64,000 nt of DNA from Legionella nautarum (GCF_001467895.1 NZ_LNYO01000013.1:1-64000), one strand, 5' to 3'. Shown: positions 25,645 to 36,427, counted from the stretch's first letter. Notes: generated from the sequence alone by a model not told the origin. A program made the numbers and translations.

Positions 25645-25720
25645 TTAAATTTTTTCAGCAGTTGGTTTATCAGCGGTTGATTGTTCGAAAGGAATAAAAC
25701 TCTCTTCTTGCTTATGTCCG
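25645..25720 (-). pseudogene. C-terminal remnant of a gene cut by a repeat element
   Basis: On the minus strand a frame ending in TAA (25645-25647) reads '..IGHKQEESFIPFEQSTADKP' then TAEKI, a plausible acidic C-terminal tail. It runs into a repeat element whose left end is at about 25721, where the frame hits a stop (TAG). The rest of the gene is missing. It could be chance coding. Confidence 0.3.
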
Positions 25721-25988
25721 ATGAGCTATCCACACGAAATTAAATAGACTATTTAGTTCATTACTCCTTTTGTTTATCCCGCTCGCACTGAGGAAGCGCG
25801 CAGCGCTGTCTCGAAGTGCCGCAAAAGCCCCCCTTCGAGAGGCCTCAGGGCAGGCCTTCAAGAGCCTCAGGGGGCAGGGCACTGACCCTTCGAGCATCTC
25901 AAGCCTTCGAGACGCACGCCCTGCGTGCTCCTCAGGCAGAACGGGATAAAATTAATGATCCTCATTCTTAGTTTGACGGCTATGGGCC
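25721..25988. repeat. Palindromic MITE-like element, copy A
   Basis: The left end ATGAGCTATCCACACGAAAT resembles the terminal repeat of the element at 59235. Inside are long inverted arms: GAGGAAGCGCGCAGCGC..CTCGAAG against CTTCGAGACGCACGC..GCTCCTC. The right end, GTTTGACGGCTATGGGCC (25971-25988), instead matches the ends of the second family at 31986 and 59160, so this copy looks composite. It fills most of the argS-valS spacer (25630-26013). Confidence 0.7.
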
Positions 25989-26013
25989 AAGCTCCAACTT
26001 GCAGTGCTTAGAC

Positions 26014-28779
26014 TTAAAGTGTCTCAATCGTCTTTTTATTCTGTAACAGCTTATCTTTTGTGAGCTGTGCCTGACTGAGCTTTTCCTGTTCTTTAGCGAT
26101 AATTTCCGCAGGCGCTTTATCGGTAAATTTAGGATTGTTCAGTTTCCCTTCGGCAAGCGCAATGTCTTTATCAAGTTTAGCGATTTCTTTATTCAGGCGA
26201 GATACTTCCGCTTCTTTATCGATTAAACCTGCCATAGGAATAAGCAATTCCATTTCGCCAACCACGGCAGAAGCGGATACAGGTGTTGGTTCCTGCTCAC
26301 TCATACAATGGATATGAGTTAATTTACCCAAGGCAATTAAGGTATTTTGATATTTTTCAACCCGCTCTTTAATCGTTGGTGTGACATTTCGTAACAGCAA
26401 AGGGATTAGTTTAGCAGGGGAAATAGTCATTTCGCTGCGAATGGTGCGAATCGATTGAATCACTGTTTTTAACCAGGTTAATTCCTCTTCAACCCCAGGG
26501 TTGATGAATTCTTCATTCACTTGCGGATAGGGGCTCAGCATAATACTTTCGCCGTTTTGACTGGTTAATTTGCTTGTGCGCTGCCAAATTTCTTCTGTGA
26601 TAAAAGGCATGATTGGATGCAATAGTTTGAGAATTTGATCCAACACATGGATTAAGGTACGGCGTGTTCCTCGCTTCATCGCCCCCAAAGCTTGGGTGTC
26701 ATAAAGGACTGGTTTTGATAGCTCAAGATACCAATCACAGTATTCATGCCAGACGAATTCGTAAAGCGTACTCGCTAATAAATCGAAACGATAGGTTTCA
26801 AAATAATGATGGCATTGTGCGATAGTATGTTGTAATCGTGAAAAGATCCATTGATCCGCCGGGCTGTATTGAAAAGCACCATCGCCGAAATCAATCTGTT
26901 CTTCATCGGTGTTGAGTAGAACATAACGTGACGCGTTCCATAATTTATTACAGAAATTGCGATAGCCTTCTACACGACCGATATCAAAACGGACATTACG
27001 GCCTGTGGATGCTAATGAGCAGAAGGTAAAGCGTAGTGCATCAGTACCAAACGCAGGGATACCATCAGGAAATTCTTTGCGGGTTGCTTTGGCAATTCGG
27101 TCGCGGACAGAAGGAAGCATGAGATTAGAGGTTCGCTTTTCGACTAAATGGTCAATACCAATGCCATCAATAATATCTATTGGATCAAGGACATTGCCTT
27201 TTGATTTTGACATTTTTTGGCCTTCACTGTCGCGAATAAGGCCAGTGATCATCACCTCTTTGAAGGGAACTTTAGCGGTAAATTTCAGGCCCATCATAAT
27301 CATGCGTGCCACCCAGAAGAAGATGATGTCAAAACCCGTGACTAACACTGACGTAGGATAAAATTGCTCTAGTTCAGGAGTTCGTTCCGGCCAACCCAAG
27401 GTAGAAAAAGGCCAAAGAGCTGAAGAAAACCAAGTGTCAAGCACGTCTTCGTCTTGTTTTAAAGTAATTGAATCATCGAGTTTATTTTTAAAGCGAATGT
27501 CATTTTCGCTGTATCCGACGTAGACATGGCCGTGATTATCGTACCAAGCAGGGATGCGATGCCCCCACCATAATTGTCTACTAATACACCAATCTTCGAT
27601 ATTTTCCATCCATTGAAAGTAAGTTTTAGTCCAGTTTTCGGGGATAAAACGAATCTCACCCTTTTGCACCGCTTCAATAGCGGGTTCAGCAAGAGGTTTG
27701 GTTTTGACATACCATTGATCAGTGAGCAGAGGCTCAATAATGACATTGGATTTTTCACCGCGAGGAACTTTTAATTTATGCGGTTCTACTTTGACTAATA
27801 AGCCGGCTTTTTCTAAATCTTGTACGATTTGTTCTCGTGCTACAAACCGATCCATGCCTTGATAATCAACCGGGGCATTTTTATTAATTGTCCCTTTTTT
27901 AGTCAATATATTGATTAAGGGTAAGTCATGGCGTTTTCCTACTTCATGATCATTAAAATCATGTGCAGGAGTAATTTTTACGCAACCACTGCCAAATTCT
28001 TGCTCAACATAATCATCCGCAATAATGGGAATCGTGCGATTGCATAAAGGAAGCTGGAGATATTTACCAATCAGATGTTGATAGCGCGTATCTTCGGGAT
28101 GAACGGCAACGGCTGTATCGCCCAGCAGTGTCTCAGGGCGGGTAGTGGCGATAGTGATTGATTCGTCCGAATCAACGAGAGGGTAGTGAATATGCCATAA
28201 AAACCCATCTTCTTCTTCGGCAATTACTTCAAGATCAGAAACTGCAGTGCCCAGTTTGGGATCCCAATTCACTAATCGCGTGCCGCGATAGATTAAACCT
28301 TCTTCGTAAAGCTGCACGAAAACTTTTTGGACTGCGGCTGATAATCCTTCGTCCATGGTAAATCGTTCTCTTGACCAATCCACTGAAGAACCGATGCGGC
28401 GCATTTGGCTGGTAATGGTATTCCCCGATTCTTCCTTCCATTGCCAGACGCGCTCTAGAAATTCTTCACGGGTCATGTTTTTACGGGATAAGCCTTCGCT
28501 ATCTAATTTACGCTCAACCACAAGCTGGGTTGAAATTCCCGCATGGTCGGTTCCAGGTTGCCACAGTGTTCTGAATCCTTGCATACGATGATAACGTGTC
28601 AACGCATCCATTACTGTATGTTGGAATCCATGACCCATATGCAAGCTGCCGGTCACATTGGGAGGGGGCAGCATAATGCAATAGCTTTTGCCTTCACCCC
28701 GGGGAGCAAAATAATGGTGGCTTTCCCATTTTTCATAACATGCTTGCTCAATATCATGTGGGGAATAAGTCTTATCCAT
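26014..28779 (-). CDS. valS: Valyl-tRNA synthetase
   Basis: A 921-residue class I synthetase. '[21 protein letters not shown]' carries the HIGH motif (HMGH, about residue 46). KMSKS is present in '[14 protein letters not shown]'. The editing domain ('[20 protein letters not shown]') and the anticodon-binding domain are complete, and the last 65 residues form the charged tRNA-binding coiled coil ('[20 protein letters not shown]'). Full length compared with E. coli ValS (951). The gene ends 25 bases from repeat copy A. Confidence 0.97.
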   Translation of the reverse strand: MDKTYSPHDIEQACYEKWESHHYFAPRGEGKSYCIMLPPPNVTGSLHMGHGFQHTVMDALTRYHRMQGFRTLWQPGTDHAGISTQLVVERKLDSEGLSRKNMTREEFLERVWQWKEESGNTITSQMRRIGSSVDWSRERFTMDEGLSAAVQKVFVQLYEEGLIYRGTRLVNWDPKLGTAVSDLEVIAEEEDGFLWHIHYPLVDSDESITIATTRPETLLGDTAVAVHPEDTRYQHLIGKYLQLPLCNRTIPIIADDYVEQEFGSGCVKITPAHDFNDHEVGKRHDLPLINILTKKGTINKNAPVDYQGMDRFVAREQIVQDLEKAGLLVKVEPHKLKVPRGEKSNVIIEPLLTDQWYVKTKPLAEPAIEAVQKGEIRFIPENWTKTYFQWMENIEDWCISRQLWWGHRIPAWYDNHGHVYVGYSENDIRFKNKLDDSITLKQDEDVLDTWFSSALWPFSTLGWPERTPELEQFYPTSVLVTGFDIIFFWVARMIMMGLKFTAKVPFKEVMITGLIRDSEGQKMSKSKGNVLDPIDIIDGIGIDHLVEKRTSNLMLPSVRDRIAKATRKEFPDGIPAFGTDALRFTFCSLASTGRNVRFDIGRVEGYRNFCNKLWNASRYVLLNTDEEQIDFGDGAFQYSPADQWIFSRLQHTIAQCHHYFETYRFDLLASTLYEFVWHEYCDWYLELSKPVLYDTQALGAMKRGTRRTLIHVLDQILKLLHPIMPFITEEIWQRTSKLTSQNGESIMLSPYPQVNEEFINPGVEEELTWLKTVIQSIRTIRSEMTISPAKLIPLLLRNVTPTIKERVEKYQNTLIALGKLTHIHCMSEQEPTPVSASAVVGEMELLIPMAGLIDKEAEVSRLNKEIAKLDKDIALAEGKLNNPKFTDKAPAEIIAKEQEKLSQAQLTKDKLLQNKKTIETL

Positions 28780-28842
28780 GGGTCTAACCTGTACTAATGA
28801 AAGTCGCGAATTTTAACATAACCTGGTTGTTGGATAAAACAT

Positions 28843-31800
28843 TCAAAATTCCAAACCATGTTCTGTTTCAAGTTTTTTAACGAAAGATTTCTCTTCACCG
28901 GGCTTAGATTGGTTATTCTCATCCTTGTCATGATCATGACGATGATCAGCCGCAAGATAAGTATACATGGTAGGTACTACGAAAAGAGTAAAGCCAGTAC
29001 CTATTAATAGACCAGCAGAAATAACCAAGCCAATATCAAAGCGACTTACAGCCCCTGCGCCGCTTGCAATTAATAGCGGGAATACCCCAAAAACCATCGC
29101 TGCGGTGGTCATTAAAATAGGCCTTAGGCGAATGGCTGCTGCTTCTTCGACCGCTGCCCGGCGGTCTAGTTTTTTCTCTCGTTGCAATTGGTTGGCGAAG
29201 TCAACAATTAAAATACCGTGTTTACTGATTAGACCGATCAAGGTAATCAGGCCGACTTGGGTATAAATATTAATTGAAGCGGCGCCTAAGTTAAGCGGGA
29301 TAAGCGCACCGCAAATCGACATGGGTACAGAGATGAGGACTATCAAGGGATCTCTAAAACTTTCATACTGAGCCGCTAACACAAGGAAAATAACAATGAT
29401 CGCTAAAAAGAAGGCAAAAATAAGGGCATTACCTTCCTGAATAAATTGTCTTGATTGGCCGCCATAATCGTAGCTAAATCCTTTGGGTAGGAGCTTATCC
29501 GCTTGCTCTTGTAAATAAGCCAAGCCTTGACCTAAAGTGGTACCCGGCATCATGACTGCTTGAATAGTCGCTGAATTGAGCTGTTGAAAATGTGATACGG
29601 AGTTGGGTTGAATTTTTTCCTTTGGTGTGACTACCGTTGAGATGGGGACCATGCTTCCTGAGGCAGTCCGCAAAAAGATTTGCCCTAATTGCTCTGAGGT
29701 CAAGCGATATGGCCTATCCAATTGCGGAATGACTTGATAACTACGCCCTTGTAAGTTGAAATAGTTAATGTAATTTCCCGATAAAGCACTGGTTAAACTA
29801 CTGCCTAAGGCTTGCATATCCAAACCGAGATCCGAGGCTTTAGAACGATTGATTTGAAACTCGATCTCAGGCTGATTAAACTTTAAACTGTTATCCATAT
29901 AAACAAAAAGCCCAGAGTTCCGCGCTTTATCAATTAATTGATTGGAAAGATCAAACAAGGTTTGAAAGTCATTCGTGGTTTTAATAACAAACTGAACCGG
30001 TGTGCCACTGCCGCCACCGGGTAGGGGAGGAGGAATCACGGCAAAGGTTTTAAGCCCAGCGACCTCGTCTAATTTTTGTTGTAGAGGCCCTTTCAATGCA
30101 AATTGAGTACGTTCTCGTTTATTCCAAGGTTTCAAGACCATACCGGAAATAGGAGCGCTCATATTCACAGTGAAATAATGCTCGGTTTCAGGAAAACTCT
30201 TATAGATATCATCAAAGGGCTTGGTGAAGGCTTCGAGATAATTAATGGTCGCATATTGAGGGGCTTGACCTACGACAAAGAAAAATCCTTGATCTTCTTC
30301 TGGTGCTGTTTCTTGCGGGGTATGAGAGTATAAATAAGGTAACATCAATAATACGACGGCCGCGAAAACCAGTATGATTTCACGAGTATTTAGCAGACTG
30401 TGCAGGGCTCTTTGGTACTTTAGTTTCAGTTTATTGAATTTTTGATCGAGAAATTGAACCAAACCACCACTTGAAATATCGGCAGAGAGAATTTTCGAAC
30501 ACATCATCGGTGTGAGTGTCAAGGCAATGATGCCGGAGATGATGACCGCACAGGCGAGCGTAAAGGCAAATTCTTTGAATAAAGCACCAGTCAAGCCACC
30601 CATAAATCCAATGGGTGCATAAACAGCAGCCAAAGTAATGGTCATAGCAATCACAGGGATAGCAATTTCCCGCGCTCCAATGAGTGCTGCTTGTAAGGGG
30701 GTACAACCTTCTTCAATATGCCTATGAACATTCTCAACCACGACAATCGCATCGTCGACCACTAAGCCAATGGCTAAAACAAAAGCGAGGAGAGTCAGCA
30801 AGTTAATCGAATAACCTAAAAAAAGCATGAGCGAACAGACACCGATTAACGATAAGGGAATAGTTACAACTGGAATAATGACGGAACGGAATGAGCCTAA
30901 AAATAGGAAGATCACTAAAATAACAATGACTGCAGCTTCCACGATGGTGTGGATAACTTCATCGATAGAAGCACGAATAAAATCTGTCGCATCATAAACG
31001 ATTGTTCCACTTAAAGAAGGTGGAAATTCGTGCTGAATGCTTGGCATTATTTTTCGTACGTTGGTAATGACGGTTAAGGGGTTAGCTGTAGGTGTGGGGC
31101 TAATGGCAATGAATACTGCTTTTTTGCCATTAAAACGCACCGAGTTATTGTAGTCCTGTGAACCTAATTCGACACGAGCAATATCACGTAAGCGGATAAT
31201 CGAATTGTTATTGGCCCGCACAATTAGCTGACTAAATTCTTCGGCATTGTTTAAATCAGTTTTGGCCGTCATGTTAAGTGCTACGTATTCTCCTTTGGTG
31301 CTTCCTGCGGCCGTGAGAAAATTGTTGTGGGCTAACACATTGGATACATCAGAGGGCGTAATATTCATCGCAGCCATTTTAATGGGATCGAGAAATATAC
31401 GCATGGAATAAGTCGCCCCGCCGAGAATTTCGGCTTTTGCGACGCCGTCAACGGTTTCAATCTGTGGTTGTACAACCCGCGTTGCATAATCAGTAATTTG
31501 TTGTGGCGTCATTTCTTGGCTATCAAGACTGATATACATGAGTGGAGTCGAAGTGTCTGAACTTTTAACAATGACGGGTTGTTGCGATTCGTGGGGTAAT
31601 TTATTAATCGTTTGCTGAACCTTAGACATCACATCTGTAAAAGCAACCTGCGGATCAAAATTTAATTTAATCGTCAGAGTAATTGTGCTCAGCCCTTGAA
31701 CGCTAGAAGAAGTCATATAATCCACTCCCTCAGCGCTGGCCACGGCTGCTTCGAGGGGAGTCGTGATGAAACCGGCAATTAGATTAGCATCAGCACCAGG

Positions 31801-31953
31801 ATAACTGGTGGTTATGGTGATGACAGTATTGTCCATGCGTGGGTATTGGCGTATTTGCATGGTTAAAATCGAATTTAAACCGAATAAAAAGATAAGCAAA
31901 CTGACCACAGTTGCAAGAACAGGACGTTTGATAAATAAATCTGTAAATTTCAT
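28843..31953 (-). CDS. RND multidrug efflux permease (HAE1 type)
   Basis: A 1036-residue inner-membrane proton/drug antiporter. It begins 'MKFTDLFIKRPVLATVVSLL', has twelve transmembrane segments in two homologous halves with large periplasmic loops, and shows the TM4 proton-relay aspartates in 'AIGLVVDDAIVVVENVHRHI'. 'GASINIYTQVGLITLIGLIS' and 'RLRPILMTTAAMVFG' are family signatures of HAE1 (AcrB/MexF-like) pumps. It follows its membrane-fusion partner gene in the same direction, but the 228-bp spacer is occupied by a palindromic element. No outer-membrane channel gene is nearby, so TolC must come from elsewhere. Confidence 0.95.
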   Translation of the reverse strand: MKFTDLFIKRPVLATVVSLLIFLFGLNSILTMQIRQYPRMDNTVITITTSYPGADANLIAGFITTPLEAAVASAEGVDYMTSSSVQGLSTITLTIKLNFDPQVAFTDVMSKVQQTINKLPHESQQPVIVKSSDTSTPLMYISLDSQEMTPQQITDYATRVVQPQIETVDGVAKAEILGGATYSMRIFLDPIKMAAMNITPSDVSNVLAHNNFLTAAGSTKGEYVALNMTAKTDLNNAEEFSQLIVRANNNSIIRLRDIARVELGSQDYNNSVRFNGKKAVFIAISPTPTANPLTVITNVRKIMPSIQHEFPPSLSGTIVYDATDFIRASIDEVIHTIVEAAVIVILVIFLFLGSFRSVIIPVVTIPLSLIGVCSLMLFLGYSINLLTLLAFVLAIGLVVDDAIVVVENVHRHIEEGCTPLQAALIGAREIAIPVIAMTITLAAVYAPIGFMGGLTGALFKEFAFTLACAVIISGIIALTLTPMMCSKILSADISSGGLVQFLDQKFNKLKLKYQRALHSLLNTREIILVFAAVVLLMLPYLYSHTPQETAPEEDQGFFFVVGQAPQYATINYLEAFTKPFDDIYKSFPETEHYFTVNMSAPISGMVLKPWNKRERTQFALKGPLQQKLDEVAGLKTFAVIPPPLPGGGSGTPVQFVIKTTNDFQTLFDLSNQLIDKARNSGLFVYMDNSLKFNQPEIEFQINRSKASDLGLDMQALGSSLTSALSGNYINYFNLQGRSYQVIPQLDRPYRLTSEQLGQIFLRTASGSMVPISTVVTPKEKIQPNSVSHFQQLNSATIQAVMMPGTTLGQGLAYLQEQADKLLPKGFSYDYGGQSRQFIQEGNALIFAFFLAIIVIFLVLAAQYESFRDPLIVLISVPMSICGALIPLNLGAASINIYTQVGLITLIGLISKHGILIVDFANQLQREKKLDRRAAVEEAAAIRLRPILMTTAAMVFGVFPLLIASGAGAVSRFDIGLVISAGLLIGTGFTLFVVPTMYTYLAADHRHDHDKDENNQSKPGEEKSFVKKLETEHGLEF

Positions 31954-31985
31954 GATTATCCTGGTAAAAAATTAGGTTGGGCGAA

Positions 31986-32165
31986 GGTCTATAGCCGCCA
32001 TGCTAGGGATATTTTCCAACTCCGTTCGGGCTGAGGAGGCCGCTAGGCCGTCCCGAAGCCTTACAAGCCCTGATATGAGGCTTCGAGACGGCCTAGCGGC
32101 CTCCTCAGCCCGAACGGAGCCAGATAAAATAGGGATAAATCTCCTTTGCCTGACGGCTATGAACC
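31986..32165. repeat. Palindromic element inside the efflux operon, copy B
   Basis: The ends are imperfect inverted repeats: GGTCTATAGCCGCCATGC (31986-32003) against GCCTGACGGCTATGAACC (32148-32165). The core is an almost perfect 40-bp dyad: CTCCGTTCGGGCTGAGGAGG and onward through GGCCGCTAGGCCGTC.CGAAGCCT against its complement ending at about 32121. It fills the spacer between the adaptor and pump genes and would fold into a strong RNA hairpin. Confidence 0.8.
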
Positions 32166-32181
32166 TTAGTCCAAAAATAAC

Positions 32182-33435
32182 TTACTGCCCCAAGCTTTCA
32201 GGTTTAACCACCTCATCAAGCTTAACGCTATTATTAATGACGACCCGCGTTCCGTTTTGCAATTTTAATTCACCTGAACTCACTACCTGCTGACCATTGG
32301 TGATCCCTTTTTTAATAATCGTATAATTGCCTTCTTGCTCGCCGGTGCTAACGAAGACGCGTTTAACTTTTAAAATATCTTTATCGTTCTTATCCTTCCC
32401 TTTTTTCTCAATGACAAAAACAGAATTGCCATACAGGCTATAGGATATTGCTGTGGAAGGTAAAACGACGACATCAGGGATATGGGGTTGCTCTATCGCG
32501 ATGGAAGAAAACATGCCTGGAATAAAAGCAAAGCGAGTAATATGATTGGCTGAATTTAATCGGCTATCGCAGCTGATGATCTTTTTTTCTCCATCAACTT
32601 GTTTGCGAACTTTGATTAAATCGGATTCACGCATTGAATTAATGGCATCAAAAGGGCAATTCGGTAGAGTGGCTTGAACAAGAATATTATGGGTATTCGT
32701 ATCGACTTTGGAGTTAATGGCAGTGATTTTACCTTCAAACAAGGTGTTGGGAAATTCTTCCACGCTAAATTGAATGCCTTGATTGATATGAATACGCTTC
32801 AATAATTGCTCTGGTAAATGGAATTCAAGATAGAGCGGATCGAGGGATTGTAGCGTGACGATGGCTGTTTGCCCGGGTGTAACGTATTGGCCAAGATTGA
32901 CTTGCCGAATTCCTAGCAGGCCAGAAAAGGGCGCAACAATATGTTTTTTCTTAATTTCTGCCTCGGTACGTTCAACATTAGCTTGAGATTGCTGAAGGCT
33001 GGCAGTTGCTTCATCGACCACTGAGCTTGAAGTAGCCCCTCGTTTAAACAAATCGGCTTGGCGTTTGTAATTGAGTTGTCTGAGGGACAGTTCGGCTTGG
33101 TTAAATTTTAAAGTAGCCTGGTCGACACGATCGTCGATATCAATTAACGGACTACCTTCTTCAAGGTATTGACCGGATTCAAAATGTATTTTAACGACAT
33201 TGCCGGAAGTTTCAGAATTGACATCTACCCCATTGATTGCGACAAAATTACCGACAGCCGAGAGATGAGGTTGCCAGTTTCTTTGAACTGCCGTCACTGA
33301 AGAGACACTTACTGGCGGCGGCTCATAACTTGCAAAAAAGCGTTTAATCATAAAGCTTTTAAACAGGTTAAAGCCAATAATTCCCCCAAATACAATACCC
33401 AAGGCGCTTATCATGATAGTCATGCGTTTATTCAT
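32182..33435 (-). CDS. RND efflux periplasmic adaptor (membrane-fusion protein)
   Basis: A 417-residue protein with an uncleaved N-terminal hydrophobic anchor (about residues 7-30). The lipoyl halves are 'VNSETSGNVVKIHFESGQYL' and 'KKKHIVAPFSGLLGIRQVNL', separated by a helical hairpin ('LNYKRQADLFKRGATSSSVV'). The beta-barrel and membrane-proximal domains follow. Compared with typical HlyD/AcrA-type adaptors there appears to be an extra ~40-residue charged insertion in the barrel ('CPFDAINSMRESDLIKVRKQ' onward, with two cysteines). It should bridge the pump encoded downstream to an outer-membrane channel. Confidence 0.93.
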   Translation of the reverse strand: MNKRMTIMISALGIVFGGIIGFNLFKSFMIKRFFASYEPPPVSVSSVTAVQRNWQPHLSAVGNFVAINGVDVNSETSGNVVKIHFESGQYLEEGSPLIDIDDRVDQATLKFNQAELSLRQLNYKRQADLFKRGATSSSVVDEATASLQQSQANVERTEAEIKKKHIVAPFSGLLGIRQVNLGQYVTPGQTAIVTLQSLDPLYLEFHLPEQLLKRIHINQGIQFSVEEFPNTLFEGKITAINSKVDTNTHNILVQATLPNCPFDAINSMRESDLIKVRKQVDGEKKIISCDSRLNSANHITRFAFIPGMFSSIAIEQPHIPDVVVLPSTAISYSLYGNSVFVIEKKGKDKNDKDILKVKRVFVSTGEQEGNYTIIKKGITNGQQVVSSGELKLQNGTRVVINNSVKLDEVVKPESLGQ

Positions 33436-33541
33436 TTTTTTCCTCAGGTAAATGGGTAAAAATTACGTGACTAAATATACCATATCTTATTGCCAGAAAA
33501 AGCTATTTATTCGGCTTATCAATGATTATAAAAAAAACCTG

Positions 33542-33569
33542 TTGACTAAATTAAAGGCTTTGTTACCAT
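33542..33569 (+). promoter_or_regulatory. Possible sigma-70 promoter
   Basis: TTGACT (33542-33547), a 16-bp spacer and TACCAT (33564-33569), about 30 bases before the start of the exported protein at 33601. The -35 is good, the -10 weak. Confidence 0.3.
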
Positions 33570-33600
33570 TTGGTTTCCACTAAATTAGGGGACAATAATA

Positions 33601-34038
33601 ATGAAGTTCAAGTCGTTGGTTTTAGCTAGTTGCCTAGGTTTATTCTCTTCAGCTTATGCTGATCATAATCACAGTTACCCACAAACTAATGTTCCAGCAG
33701 GGAAGTCTGATTTAAAAAAAGGGGCTACCTATCCTGGCCCTTGCGCGATAGAAATTGTCAACAATAGCTATGAGGGAGCATCGGTCTACGGTACTTTTGA
33801 AGATGGTGTTCCCCTTGAATCGTTCTATATTCCAGGTTATGACCGTATTCCTCATGTGATTCATTTAGACCATTATGATACCCGTTATGGCTATAGGTTT
33901 TGCCATCGTGGTATGGACATAGCTATCGAAGATGCTAGACACCATTTTATCTTTGATAACTATATTACCGATGGATCTAGTATCGAAATCCGTCCTTATT
34001 TTAACAATCAGCTCAAAGCTGAAGTGAAAAAGAAATAA
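33601..34038 (+). CDS. Small exported protein with NHSYP motif
   Basis: A 145-residue protein with signal peptide 'MKFKSLVLASCLGLFSSAYA'. The mature N-terminus reads DHNHSYPQTNVPAG. The body is a compact beta-rich sequence ('CAIEIVNNSYEGASVYGTFE', 'YGYRFCHRGMDIAIED') with two cysteines and many His/Tyr/Asp, ending KAEVKKK. I do not recognise the family. The NHSYP block recurs in the next gene. A terminator follows 30 bases after the stop. Confidence 0.7.
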   Translation: MKFKSLVLASCLGLFSSAYADHNHSYPQTNVPAGKSDLKKGATYPGPCAIEIVNNSYEGASVYGTFEDGVPLESFYIPGYDRIPHVIHLDHYDTRYGYRFCHRGMDIAIEDARHHFIFDNYITDGSSIEIRPYFNNQLKAEVKKK

Positions 34039-34066
34039 GTGATACCAGGTGATAAACCTCGGTTGC

Positions 34067-34094
34067 AAAGGCACGTTAAACGTGCCTTTCTTTT
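34067..34094 (+). terminator. Rho-independent terminator
   Basis: AAAGGCACG (34067-34075) pairs perfectly with CGTGCCTTT (34081-34089) around a TTAAA loop, followed by CTTTT. It separates the two small exported protein genes. Confidence 0.85.
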
Positions 34095-34118
34095 AGGTTT
34101 CGATAATAAGAGGTTCTT

Positions 34119-34436
34119 ATGAAGCGTTTATTTTTATTACCTTTGGCCTTGTTGCAGCCCTTGAGTTCCTGGGCGATTACTAATCACTCTTACCCAAGAG
34201 AGCAAGTTATAATTAAATCGAGTCCTTCTGTCCGCCAACATGATCACGGCAAAGAAAATTCTCGGGCAGCCAATAACCATCATCACGAGCGACAAGCCGT
34301 TATGGTACCTGGAGCGCCACGTCATCATGGCCACAATTATGCAGCTCCGCAGGGCCCACGGTTACCTGCTTTCGTGAAGAAAATTCTTCCAGGTAAGCAT
34401 CATCGTGCAGAAGTTCATACGCATAGTCATGACTAG
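34119..34436 (+). CDS. Histidine-rich exported protein
   Basis: A 105-residue protein with signal peptide 'MKRLFLLPLALLQPLSSWA' and mature start ITNHSYPREQV. It has about 20 histidines, many in clusters (NNHHHERQ, PRHHGHN, KHHRAEVHTHSHD), and is strongly basic. Such sequences often bind transition metals in the periplasm; this is inference. It shares the NHSYPxxxV start with the protein at 33601, suggesting related export or processing. Confidence 0.68.
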   Translation: MKRLFLLPLALLQPLSSWAITNHSYPREQVIIKSSPSVRQHDHGKENSRAANNHHHERQAVMVPGAPRHHGHNYAAPQGPRLPAFVKKILPGKHHRAEVHTHSHD

Positions 34437-34587
34437 TTCGTGACACTATGGTAACCTTGGGTATTTCTTTGCAAAAAAGAAGTATCTCAGTCAGTGAGCG
34501 GGCTAGTGAATTGCTGTTAGAGCTAGCTCTCAATCAGCTGAGTATTCTATAATTGTATAATTATTTATAGGTTAAGGACTGATTGCT

Positions 34588-35841
34588 ATGTTTAATCGAA
34601 ATGACACGATTGCAGGTTTTGATGAAGAACTATCGCGAGCAATCGAAGCTGAGCGTGTACGCCAAGAAGAGCATATTGAGTTAATTGCCTCAGAAAATTA
34701 TGCGAGTCCACGCGTTTTAGAAGCGCAGGGTTCAGTTCTTACCAATAAATACGCAGAAGGTTATCCGGCTAAGCGTTACTACGGCGGTTGTGAGTACGTT
34801 GATATAGCAGAGTCACTTGCTATTGAACGCGCCAAAAAATTATTTTCAGCAGCTTATGTTAATGTGCAACCTCACTCGGGTTCGCAAGCGAATGCAGCCG
34901 TGATGATGGCCCTTCTCGCACCCGGTGATGTGATTTTAGGCATGGCTTTACCCCATGGTGGTCATCTTACTCACGGCTCTAAAGTGAATTTTTCTGGGAA
35001 ATTATATCAGTCGGTTGAATACGGCGTGAATGTAGATACCGGTTTAATCGATTACGATCTGCTAGAGCAACTGGCTGTCACACACAAACCCAAAATGATT
35101 ATTGCCGGTTTTTCCGCTTATTCACAAATTCTTGATTGGCCAAGGTTCAGGGCCATTGCTGATAAAGTAGGCGCTTATTTAATGGCTGATATTGCTCATG
35201 TGGCAGGGCTTGTGGCAGTTGGCCTTTACCCCACTCCGATTCCTTACGCCGATGTGGTGACAACGACAACGCATAAAACCTTACGTGGCCCCAGAGGGGG
35301 TATGATTATGGCGCGCGCCAATGAAGAAATTGAGAAAAAATTAAACTCTTCTGTGTTTCCCGGTATGCAGGGCGGACCTCTGATGCACGTGATTGCAGCG
35401 AAAGCAGTGGCTTTTGCTGAAGCCCTACAGCCCGATTTTAAACTTTATCAAGAGCAGGTTTTAAAAAATGCTAAAACTATGGCTGAGGGCTTAATAAGCC
35501 GTGGCTATCCGATTGTGTCTGGAGGCACAGCAAATCATCTGCTTTTAGTTGATTTAATTGAAAAAAATATTACTGGTAAAGAAGCGGATGCTGCCTTAGG
35601 CCGAGCGAATATCACCGTGAATAAAAATACGGTGCCAAATGATCCGCGTTCGCCCTTTGTAACCAGCGGATTACGCTTGGGAACCCCCGCTGCGACAACG
35701 CGTGGCTTCAAAGAAAAAGAGATCGGTGAATTAACGGGATGGATTGCGGATGTACTCGATGATGTGAATAATGAAGCAACCATTGAGCGAGTTAAATCGC
35801 AGGTATTGCAATTATGTCGTGAATTTCCGGTATATCTCTAA
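34588..35841 (+). CDS. glyA: Serine hydroxymethyltransferase
   Basis: A 417-residue PLP enzyme interconverting serine and glycine with tetrahydrofolate. The PLP lysine is K230 in '[16 protein letters not shown]'. Other signatures are '[20 protein letters not shown]', 'GCEYVDIAE', '[15 protein letters not shown]' and '[18 protein letters not shown]'. It is full length compared with E. coli GlyA (417). nrdR begins two bases after the stop, so the two are cotranscribed. Confidence 0.98.
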   Translation: MFNRNDTIAGFDEELSRAIEAERVRQEEHIELIASENYASPRVLEAQGSVLTNKYAEGYPAKRYYGGCEYVDIAESLAIERAKKLFSAAYVNVQPHSGSQANAAVMMALLAPGDVILGMALPHGGHLTHGSKVNFSGKLYQSVEYGVNVDTGLIDYDLLEQLAVTHKPKMIIAGFSAYSQILDWPRFRAIADKVGAYLMADIAHVAGLVAVGLYPTPIPYADVVTTTTHKTLRGPRGGMIMARANEEIEKKLNSSVFPGMQGGPLMHVIAAKAVAFAEALQPDFKLYQEQVLKNAKTMAEGLISRGYPIVSGGTANHLLLVDLIEKNITGKEADAALGRANITVNKNTVPNDPRSPFVTSGLRLGTPAATTRGFKEKEIGELTGWIADVLDDVNNEATIERVKSQVLQLCREFPVYL

Positions 35842-35843
35842 TC

Positions 35844-36323
35844 ATGCATTGTCCATTTTGTCATGCTGAAGACACTAAAGTTGTCGATTCGCGGTTAGTG
35901 GCAGAGGGGGCGCAGGTACGCAGGAGGCGTCAATGCCTTTTGTGTCATGAGCGCTTTACTACCTTTGAGTCGGCTGAATTAATCATGCCTTCCATTATTA
36001 AACGTGAGGGACGGCGTGAGCCTTTTAATATTGATAATTTACGAGCCGGGATGCTACGGGCACTTGAAAAAAGGCCTGTCAGTGTTGATGCGCTTGAAGC
36101 AGCCATTGTCACGATAATGCAAGAAATCCGTCGCAGTGGTGAGCGAGAAATTGACTCGCGACAAGTTGGCGAATTAGTGATGAAACAGTTGTTTCGTCTT
36201 GATCATGTTGCCTATGTGCGATTTGCATCAGTATATAAACGTTTTAAAGACGTAAGTGATTTCAGACAAACTATTGATCAAATGAAAGACGATAGAACTT
36301 CAGAAATCCCTGATGAAAAATAG
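35844..36323 (+). CDS. nrdR: Transcriptional repressor NrdR
   Basis: A 159-residue protein. The zinc ribbon uses C3, C6, C31 and C34 (MHCPFC ... CLLCHERF). The ATP-cone (about residues 49-139) starts '[18 protein letters not shown]'. NrdR senses ATP/dATP and represses ribonucleotide reductase operons by binding NrdR boxes. The glyA-nrdR order is common in gammaproteobacteria. Confidence 0.97.
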   Translation: MHCPFCHAEDTKVVDSRLVAEGAQVRRRRQCLLCHERFTTFESAELIMPSIIKREGRREPFNIDNLRAGMLRALEKRPVSVDALEAAIVTIMQEIRRSGEREIDSRQVGELVMKQLFRLDHVAYVRFASVYKRFKDVSDFRQTIDQMKDDRTSEIPDEK

Positions 36324-36427
36324 ACCGGCAAAATAGTATCTTGAATACATCAATCGCTCCCAAGGTTTGCTCTAAATGCAACTAACTATTTTCATTGAGA
36401 ATAATGACAGAACTTCATGAGGTAATT

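Noticed and set aside
25712-25897. Open frame within repeat copy A
   Set aside because: It translates the palindromic repeat; similar frames appear in the other copies, so it is not a gene.
32000-32293. 97-codon frame across repeat copy B and the adaptor gene end
   Set aside because: Formed by the palindrome plus the antisense of the adaptor gene.
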